64,000 nt of DNA from Simmondsia chinensis (Eukaryota > Streptophyta > Magnoliopsida > Caryophyllales > Simmondsiaceae). The notes beneath the pieces were generated by a model, which was given only the letters and a program-made list of their open reading frames with translations, ran no database searches and was not told the DNA's origin. Every line of letters begins with the position of its first letter. Position 1 is the first letter of the stretch. Shown in pieces: positions 56,345 to 64,000 of the stretch. The stretch spans positions 36,285,938 to 36,349,937 of the forward strand of contig JAGTTD010000001.1 in the NCBI GenBank assembly GCA_018398585.1, written 5' to 3'. The translations under genes were made by a program, and so were the position numbers.

Positions 56345-57250
56345 TTGCATTATATCACTATGGCTTTGATTGCACATTATGACTTATAAATAGACCAAAT
56401 CGATGTTAAAACAGCTTTTCTACACAGAGAGATTATGAAGGAAGTTTACATGGCACAAACAAATGGTTTTATAAAAGCAAGGAAAGAGCACATGATCTAC
56501 AAACTAAGGAGTTCATCTATGGACTAAAGCAAACCTCCTGCCAATGGTACATTACTTCCATTAGAAAATATCATCCCTAGGTTTTGCTGCAAGTCAAATA
56601 GACTCTTATGCGTTTAACTGGGTCCGCAGGAACAAGTCCATTTGTTTAGTTGATGATATTTTTCTTGTGAGTAGCAATTTTAATCGAGAGCATGCTACTG
56701 AAGATGTTTGACATAAAGGACCTTAGACAAGAATCTTATATTCTTGATCATGCATGTCTTACACCACTGAAGTTCCTCCAACTTCATCTTAAAACTAAAA
56801 CTTCTAAAAGCCATTATCGAATCATTGTTGCCCAAGTGGAAAAAAGTTGAACTATTTTCTAAAATGAGCTTCCGTTTATTGGACATACATTCTCTTTTAG
56901 AAAACAAATTGAACTAATGAAGTCTGATTTACTGATCCTTAATGTATAGACCTAGACTCCTTCAATTTGTTATAGTATTAATGGTATGATATATGTCTTC
57001 TGACTAGGAGCCCATATATTTCCAACATAGACTTATTCTTCTCTCCATAAATCCCTAACTATGAAAGAGTAGTTATGATACAAAATCTGGTGAGCAAGAA
57101 GGAAGACTGAGTTTTAAAGATGATTGAGAAATGCATTAATGTTTGTATTATCTTGCAAATCAAACGAGTTTTCATTTATCTCCAATAATAGCTTCATATA
57201 GTGGTATGTCTACCACCTCTCCGAGTTAATGCTCAGAATTTCCACAAATT
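56345..57250 (+). pseudogene. Ty1/copia reverse transcriptase and RNase H remnant
   Basis: IDVKTAFLHREIMKEVYMAQ near 56400 and VDDIFLVSSNF near 56655 identify copia reverse transcriptase; the first Y of YVDD is lost. Later fragments near 57010-57250 weakly follow RNase H. Frames shift repeatedly and no LTRs were found. It lies just downstream of the OTU protease gene in opposite orientation. Confidence 0.75.
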
Positions 57251-57773
57251 ACACATGCTTCCAGCTTGTTAAAGGGGTATGTTAAGTAAAATACTCCAAG
57301 AACTCGGTTAAATTTAGATGTCAAGACGAGATTTGAATATAAAATGAGAAGAGAACGGAAAAAGAGAAACAAAGAGACCAAAATTTACATGAAAAACTCT
57401 CCAATGAATGAAAAACTATAGGCGCAAGGGTGAAAGCGTCACTAGATCTTAAATAAAGGTTTTACAAGCAGCTCTCTACCTCTATCACTCCATTACACAG
57501 GGAAAAAGCCCTGCAAGTGTGTGTGTGCGTAAATAAGGAGAGAAGTAGAGGAAATCCTAAATTTTATTAGGTATACTAACCTGGCCTAATACAGACAAAC
57601 CTGGCATGATAAACAAACCTCTGCTCTAAATCTAGACAAAGAATTCGAGACAAAAAAACAACAGGGCATGCAACGAAATCTACAAGACACATTTTTGCCC
57701 TTGTATTCTTCTTAGCTCATTGCATTTGAAGGCCACTAACAGCATACACAGACACAGAATTGTCTTCTACAAA
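57251..57773 (-). other. Probable 3' untranslated and downstream region of the OTU gene
   Basis: No coding frame. An AATAAA signal on the minus strand lies at 57563-57568 (TTTATT on the plus strand), about 205 bases beyond the stop codon. A dinucleotide GT stretch occurs near 57517. Confidence 0.45.
57563..57568 (-). terminator. Candidate polyadenylation signal AATAAA of the OTU gene
   Basis: It has the minus-strand hexamer AATAAA in a T-rich context at a normal distance from the stop codon. No transcript evidence is available. Confidence 0.4.
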
Positions 57774-60700
57774 TCAAACAAGTAGATCATAGTGGTTCCT
57801 TCCACTGTACAATAATCTCACAACTTTTCTCTGCTTGTTCTTCCCCAAAGCTTTTAGATATTCAGTTCCATACTCTTGTATGGAGATGAAACCGGAAGCC
57901 CAACCGCCATTTGTGTGCTGCAACACAGCACAAATGAAACAGAAGACCATTAGCAGATGATACTGGCCAGCAAAGATTCAGTCTTCTTCTGAAACTGTGA
58001 ACTTTCTGAAAAATTCAGTCATTTTCTTGTGCTAGCAGCTTAAGAAAGTGAAAAGTGAATCCTACTGATTTAATGGTACTGTCTGATGATAACTGAATTA
58101 TCTTCAGAAGAGAAAGGAAAAGAGAAATAGTAAAATAGAAAAAGAATACAGAGAAGTATGCATAGCCACGTCAAAAAGCTGCAGCTCATTCACACTATTC
58201 ATGTGGGTGATTGCAAGTATTTTGTTCGCTTCATCGATCCTTTAAGGAGGATGTGATGGGCCTATTTTTAGAAGCAAAAGCGAGAGGTTTCAAGCGTGTT
58301 CAATAATTTCAAAACTTTAGTAGAAAACCAAAGAGGCTGCAAGATAAAAATGATTAGGATTGACAATGGCACTGAGTACACTTGTGAAACATTTGAAAAG
58401 CTTCGTGAAGAAGCAGGGGTTCATCATCAACTCATTGTTAGTTACACTCCGCAACAGAATGGAGAGAGCAAGAGGAAGAATAGAACGGTTATGGAGATGG
58501 CCAGATGTCTTCTGTTTGAGAAAAAAGCTTACGAAGACCTTTTTGGACAGAAGCAGTGAACACTTCAGTCTATTTACTAAATAGACAAATAGACTCCTGA
58601 AAAAAAGGCTTTGAGAAACAAAACGCCATTAGAAGCTTGGAATGGAGTCAAGCCCTATGTTGAACATTTCAGAGTTTTGGGTAGCATTTGCTATACTTAA
58701 ATTCCAGAAATTAAAAGAGAGAAGCTAGATCAGGAGGCAGAAGTTGGGATCTTTGTTGGATATAACTTCAATCCAAAAGGTTACAGAGTCTTCAACTTGC
58801 AATATGAGAAAAGGTTGTAGAAATGTGAAGTTCGATGAAGAGAGAGATTGGAATTAGAAGAAGGAAGAAGTTGACCCTTCGAATAATAATCTAAATAGAA
58901 GGGACATACCTCAAGAGCCTGATTCAAATCAAGAAATTGCCTTCAAAGGTACAAAGTCAACAACAACAAGAAGAAGAACAACCTAGTGCCTTAAAGAGGC
59001 TCTCACTAAGGCAGGGTTCAGGGAAGGTAAGATGTAACCCTAAAAAGTAGCTTTTTTCTGAGGGCCCCCAACCCTAAAAGATAGAAGGAATAATATTCAA
59101 AGGTACAAAGTCATTGGATGAAATTTACAGCAGGTGCAATGCTGCATTATGGGAACCCTCGAGTCATGAAGAAGCATCAAAGTCACCAAGGTGGAGAGCT
59201 GCAATGAAGGAGGAGCTTTAAATGATTCAGCAGAATGAGACTTGGCAGCCAGTTGACTAGCATACTGCCAAGAAGGGGATTGGCGTGAAATGCGTATATA
59301 GAACCAAATTGAATCCAGATGGTTGAGGTTAGCTGTCACAACAACAAAGAGTGGACTTATCATACACATTTGCTGTAGTGGGAAGGTATGACACTATAAG
59401 GCCAATGATAACCTTAGCAGCTCAAACAAATTGGAAAATTTTTTAACTTTATTTCAAGTCAGCATTTTTAAATGGCCACCTACAGGAGGAGAAATATGTG
59501 GAGCAACCTCCCCGTTTTCTTAAAAAGGGGGAAGAAGACAAAGTCTATCTATGAACAAGCTCTTACAGCTTTGAATAGCTGAATATATGAGCACTTATTA
59601 GAGCTGGGCTTTACAAGAAGTCTGAGTGAAGCTAAACTCTGTATGTGCAGCAAGCTGGTGAAGATTTATTAGTAGTCTCTCCGCATGTGGATGATCTCCT
59701 CGTAACTGGCAGCAACACGCACTTGGTGCAAAAAATTCAAAAAAGAAATGCAAAAAATGTTTGAGATGACTTGGGTGAGATATCTTACTTCCTTGGCATG
59801 GAAGTTCAACAAATTGAGCAAGGATTCTTCATAATCCAAGAAAAATATGCCAAAGAAGTTTTGAAAATTTAGTTGTTGGTACTCCTCTGGTTCTGAATGA
59901 GAAATTAAGCAGAAAAGATGGAGCTGTTAAGGTCAATGCTTGAATTTATACACGCTTGATTGGCTGTCTACTCTTTAACTGTAACAAGGCCTAATTTTAT
60001 GTTTGCTACAAGCCTATTATCTAGCTTTATGCAAGTTCTATGTGAAGCACACTCCAGAGCTGCTAAAACAGTGCTAAGATATGTGAAGGGAACATCAGAT
60101 TTTGGAATCTGATTCAGAAAAATAAATGATGTTTCAGCTTGTTGCTCATTTGATGATACGAAGAGTTTCTCTCAGGTTATGTTTTCACCATTGCCTTGTA
60201 GCTTAATCAACAGCTGAAGCTGAATGTATACAGCTGCTGCAGTTAATCAAGCGATTTGGCTAAGAAAAATCCTTGAAGACTAGCATCAAATTCAAGAAAA
60301 CTCCACTAAAGTTTTCTGTGATAACCAATTTGTTGCTATGGCTAAAAATATGGTGTTTCATGGAAGAATTAACCACATAAAAATCAAGTATCATTTTATC
60401 AGAGAAGCTGTAAAAACGAAGAGGTGAAGTTGTTTCATTGCAATTCGAGGAACTAAGGGAAAGTCATGGTGTTTCCAGCAGAAGTGTCGAGGAGTACTCA
60501 TTGAATGTTACACTTCCTCTAGTCACTCCATTTGCTTTTGATATTTTGTTTTTTTACATGTAAACAAGTCAGGCTTGGGGATATGGCTATGCTGAAAGTT
60601 TGAAAACAAAATTTTTTGGAAAAATGGTTTGAATTTGTTGGATTTGTTTTTATCTGAAAGTGAATGCTCTTTACTCCACGGTATACAAAGTTGTTAGGAG

Positions 60701-62704
60701 ATTGCTTTCTAAGGCTTGAAAACCTTTTTCTCTCTGCTTCTTAGTTTTGCGAAAAGGCTAACAAAGACATTATAAAATAGTCAAAAATGACCCATGGATA
60801 AACATCCGCTTCCAGTCTCATACACAAGCGTATCTTCCACTTTCCTACCAAATCTCTCTGAGAAAGTCCAACTACATTGCATTGCCAGAATCCATGTTGT
60901 ATCAGAGCAACATATGCTGCAGCAATTGATCAATCACAAATCGAAGAAAATTGCACAAATCGTTCAAGGGGAAGACAAACCTCCTGCTCTGGAATGTACA
61001 CGATGATAGGCTGCTGACACAGCTTCGATAAAACCTGGCAGGAAAAAAGTCACAGTTAGCACGAGGAATTTGTTCAGAAGAATGAAACACAGACATCCAC
61101 AGAAAAGAAAAGTAGTTCTTTTCTTTCCTTCTTGATTTTCAATTTTTTCTAGGGAAGAAAACAAATTCAGTATCAAATCCTTGAATATGTATAATAATCC
61201 AGCCATCAAAAAGTCCAGTGAAACAAGTGAAAGAACTAATTTGTTAAGGAGAATTCAACTTAAAATAAAGACATTGGAAAATTGAAACGGTGCACAGTCA
61301 TCGTATCATCCTCCATTGATCGCCACAAGAAACCATAGAACAAATTCCATAGTTCTAAACTGCATAATAGATGGTGACATTCTATCCGCAAGCACTCAAA
61401 CTCAGGTGCTGCTCCAGTGAGCATAGAATGAAGACAAGTGCAAAGCCAATAGCATATGATATACCCCATGTCACCGGCTTCATATATTTGAGCAGTAAAT
61501 TATGGATTTCTGATTTTACAGATAAATACTATTCAAGTCACAGCTGCACCGTAGTAATAAATAGCCAAAAATGCACAGGATTCCCGTCATGTAAAGGGCT
61601 TGTACAACATGCTTCTAAGTTCACAGCTCTTTTTTTTTTTTGGGGTAATGGAAAGGAAGTATGTTTGGCATAAGTGGCTTACAATTTGTGATTCCTTCCA
61701 GCTTAACTATCCCAAAGTACAAAAGAGGAAACAACAAAAGCAAGTTTTAAAAAAAAGTTTCCCTACCTCCCCAGCCCACTATCCACCGATCCCATCACCA
61801 TCCACCCCTAGCCCATGGCCCACCACCCCCCAACAGGCACCACCATCTGGTCCATCCCAATACCACTGATGGAGTTATACAGCTTATAAGTAATTTAAGA
61901 ACTCCAAACAAAAACTGGTTTTATGTTTTCCAGAAAACACAAAATAATACGAAAGGAGCCATAACAAACAGTGCTTTTAGATTGTGTTTTCCTATTTCCT
62001 ATTAGTCGAAGACCCAAAAGTTTAGTTCGTTGAAAATGCATTCAAAAGTAATGAGGTGGCAAGAAAATAACACTATGCAAAGACGGCTATACAACACGCA
62101 CCCTAAACTAAAAAGCAATGAAACAACAATGGTTTGCCTAAGGAGCATTGAACAATCATCGCATCAGTGAACTACGAGGTCAAATTCACTGATGCAGAGA
62201 GTATTGGACAATTACAGCATCAACGTTACATACTAACAGTAAGAACAACCGATATCAGTCATAAAACATCATAAACACATAGAAAGTATTATAGCAAGGT
62301 CAATATAATGCCAAAAAATGCTGATTTTTTTGCATTCTGGACGATTGAATGGAATGTCTCATGAAAGGTACATCCATGCCCAAAGCTAGTCAATCCCAGC
62401 ATGGTTAGTGATGGATGCGTGCACCTGCAGTACCCTAGCCTGTACATTAGGACATGAAAATGGACTACTCATAATAAAGTGATATTTCTTCTCTTCCTCT
62501 TCCTATGTAGGATAAGAGAATTTGAACAATTTTAAAACATTGTCAACAATCCCTTGGTTCAAAAATTGGAATTTGTATAAAACGAAATGAGCTAGAATTA
62601 GCCTGAAAGTCTGTCACAAATGAAATGCCTACACCAATACAATACTTACTAGCAGCTCTGACTCTCCTCCCCAGAAATCAGATCGTCCAATGCGTTGGCA
62701 GTAA
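57774..62704 (-). CDS. OTU-domain cysteine protease, last three coding exons (partial gene)
   Basis: Three exons on the minus strand join in phase: 62650-62704 (55 bases, entering with one base of a split codon), 60981-61034 (54 bases) and 57774-57917 (144 bases, ending TGA at 57774). All visible splice sites follow the rule: acceptors CTCTGCAG, TCCTGCCAG and GTTGCAG; donors GTAAGT and GTTTGT. The joined peptide contains [25 protein letters not shown], then [18 protein letters not shown] and closes with [13 protein letters not shown]. These match the C-terminal half of the OTU domain, whose catalytic His lies in the HYD motif. The catalytic Cys would be in exons beyond 64000. OTU proteases remove ubiquitin from proteins. 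Introns are 3063 and 1615 bases. The last intron contains a copia fragment and a SINE-like insertion. Which plant OTU subfamily is not resolved. Confidence 0.88.
58180..60540 (+). pseudogene. Ty1/copia pol fragment in the OTU gene intron, antisense
   Basis: Integrase core starts near 58200 and includes [11 protein letters not shown] near 58350 and [20 protein letters not shown] near 58440, with the catalytic Glu replaced by Lys. [20 protein letters not shown] lies near 58630. After the nested insertion, reverse transcriptase shows [11 protein letters not shown] near 59460 and [10 protein letters not shown] near 59690. RNase H shows [14 protein letters not shown] near 60320 and [12 protein letters not shown] near 60380. 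Many stops and frame changes are present. LTRs were not identified, and both ends are approximate. Confidence 0.85.
58960..59095 (-). mobile_element. RTE-tailed SINE-like insertion, 136 bp
   Basis: TTCAAAGGTACAAAGTCA (18 bases) occurs at 58942-58959 and again at 59096-59113. The insertion starts with CAACAACAAC (a TTG tail on the minus strand) and carries decayed versions of the AGTGCC, TCTCAC and GGGCCCCCAACCC blocks seen at 53855-54507. It is either a very short RTE copy or a SINE using the RTE tail. Confidence 0.85.
61035..62649 (-). other. Intron of the OTU gene
   Basis: It is bounded by donor GTAAGT (62649 side) and acceptor TCCTGCCAG (61035 side) on the minus strand. It is AT-rich with a CCA/CCT-rich block near 61765-61865. 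No nested coding remnant was recognised. Confidence 0.7.
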
Positions 62705-63046
62705 CTGCAGAGAAGTATAAGTTTCTTTTAAAGCGGCAAAAAAGCAGAAAAGATAAAAAAAAAAGACACTAAGCTTCCCTTCAATGCATCGAATTGAACC
62801 CTAGAATTGCAGTTCATATTGGAATTGGGTTCAAGAATTCTAATTTTGTTGTTTAATTCACTTGTTGAAATTAGAACTACAATTTCATTGCCCCATTCCA
62901 TTCAATTAGACAACTAAAAAACATTCAATCAAAAATTGTTTTTCTTTGGGGGTAGGGTTGCAATTCCATATTACCTCCCCTAGCATGAAACCCAAGATGA
63001 CTCTACTTAGTTGACCTAAAACCCAAGATAACTCAAAACCAAAAGA
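62705..63046 (-). other. Upstream intron sequence of the OTU gene
   Basis: It follows acceptor CTCTGCAG. No further exon could be recognised before the hAT-like element. Confidence 0.5.
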
Positions 63047-63054
63047 CCCGACAC

Positions 63055-63649
63055 TAGGGATGGCAATGGGGAAATAAAACCCATTATCTGCAGGTACCCA
63101 CCCCAAGGTATAAGTGATACGGGTAGTGGGTACGGTTGGGTGTACCCGACCCATACCCGCCATAGGTATGGGGTAAGTATAGGTATAATATTGTACCCGT
63201 TCTCCCGGCCTTATACCCATTCCATTTTTTATCTAATTAATTTTTAAATAAAAATATATATACTTAAATTTATAACAACAACATCAGTCCCAATGCCTCA
63301 AGGGCTCCCGCATAAGTAAGGTCTTGGGGGGTTTTTGGGAGAGAGGGGGGGGGTGTACGCAGCCTTCCCCCTTCAGGGTGCTACCATGAAGGGGGGCTGT
63401 GTCCGAGGACCACCAACCTGAGAAACATGGCATATACTTAAATTTAATTACCTAAATTAATTATCAATGTTATAATAAAATATAATTCAATTCTTAAAAA
63501 TATATCAAATAATTAATACGGACATTTGTTGGATACCTGCAGGTCATGGGGTGGATATGGGTATCCACTTCATATCCGTGACGGGTATTTGGGGTGGTAG
63601 GTATGGAGGAGGCACCCCCCGTACCCACCCCGCCTCATTGTCATCCCTA
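63055..63649. mobile_element. Non-autonomous hAT element (MITE), 595 bp
   Basis: The left end TAGGGATGGCAATGGGG and the right end (reverse complement TAGGGATGACAATGAGG) form a terminal inverted repeat. CCCGACAC at 63047-63054 is repeated at 63650-63657, the 8-base duplication expected for hAT. Subterminal regions are rich in TACCC and GGGTA words. There is no transposase. A SINE-like insertion lies inside at 63273-63431. Confidence 0.9.
63273..63431 (-). mobile_element. RTE-tailed SINE-like insertion, 159 bp
   Basis: ATATACTTAAATTTA occurs at 63258-63272 and again at 63432-63446. The insertion begins AACAACAACATCAGTCCC and contains GGGCTCCCGCATAAG, GTGTACGCAGCCTTCCC and GGCTGTGTCCGAGGACC, the same blocks as in 53855-54507, again with a TTG-type tail on the minus strand. 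Confidence 0.9.
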
Positions 63650-63657
63650 CCCGACAC

Positions 63658-64000
63658 TACCACAGTTTGACCACAAACTCAAAATGACCCAACTCGAATG
63701 ATTTGAACCTAAAATGAGCCAACACAATCCAACTCAAACTTTGAAGTGACCTAACCAGACTGACCAAAATTCAAGATAACGCAAATCCAAAAATTGAACT
63801 AACCTAGTTGAATATGAAGCAATCAAGCTAGCCTAAAAGTCGAAATGACCCGAACTAATTGATACGAAGCCTAAGATGACGCAAACCCAAAATGGTCCAA
63901 CTCAGTTGACTCACAACCCAAAATTGACCCGACCTGAGAAAACATTTGAAATGACTCAACCCGACTACCAAAAATCAAGATGGCTTGAGCTCGAAAAGAC
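63658..64000. repeat. Degenerate short tandem repeat (GACCCAA/TGACCCGA-type)
   Basis: Words such as AAAATGACCCAACTC, AAAATGAGCCAACAC, GAAATGACCCGAACT and AAAATTGACCCGACC recur with irregular spacing to the window edge. No gene is seen. The same type of sequence also occurs to the left of the hAT at about 62985-63046. Confidence 0.6.

Overview
The window is nuclear DNA of a flowering plant, most likely a eudicot with a repeat-rich genome. The evidence is AT-rich sequence, nested LTR retrotransposons of plant lineages (Ty1/copia Tork- and Ale-like, Ty3/gypsy chromovirus and Athila-like), L1 and RTE LINEs, hAT transposons, tRNA- and RTE-tailed SINE-like repeats, and one intron-containing host gene. 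Nothing prokaryotic, viral-infectious or organellar was seen. Almost every reading frame here is the shadow of a decayed transposon; I found only one credible host gene.

Layout. (1) 1-2493: 3' end of a Ty3/gypsy chromovirus (integrase, chromodomain, 3' LTR). (2) About 2998-22420: an L1-type LINE on the minus strand, cut apart by three insertions whose target duplications I could read: a complete Tork-like copia at 3073-8116 (duplication GATTA), a minus-strand copia at 9013-17663 (ACATC), and a solo LTR at 20434-20778 (AAGTT). The 9013-17663 copia itself carries an LTR-plus-leader deletion derivative at 11439-13612 (CAAGA). (3) 23227-23290: a tRNA-like SINE head. (4) 23569-28440: a complete Ale-like copia on the minus strand (CTTTT). 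(5) 29634-34690: a decayed copia on the plus strand, followed by a truncated LTR (34693-36146) and a truncated hAT element (36138-38041). (6) 38053-56034: an 18-kb Athila-like Ty3/gypsy element with target duplication GGAAC, loaded with a hAT in its 5' LTR, a gag-only LTR element at 49677-52380 (CCGAA) and a 5'-truncated RTE LINE at 53855-54507 (18-bp duplication). (7) 56345-57250: a copia remnant. (8) 57774-62704: the last three coding exons, minus strand, of an OTU-domain cysteine protease gene. Its last intron holds an antisense copia fragment that is itself hit by a small RTE-tailed SINE-like insertion. (9) 63055-63649: a non-autonomous hAT (8-bp duplication CCCGACAC), again hit by an RTE-tailed SINE-like insertion.

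How it fits together. The window records serial insertion: LINE, then copia elements, then insertions into those. By-eye LTR comparison makes the gag-only element the youngest dated one (11 differences in 321 bases) and the two complete copias older (about 8-9 percent). Every autonomous element is inactivated by stops, frameshifts or lost catalytic residues. The points I find most unusual are the gag-only element placed in frame inside the extra ORF of the Athila-like host, ten amber stops out of eleven in the first half of one copia polyprotein, a 59-base hairpin kept in both LTRs of the Athila-like element, and the RTE/SINE tail family with clean 15-18-base target duplications. I did not find a convincing new enzymatic or defence system.
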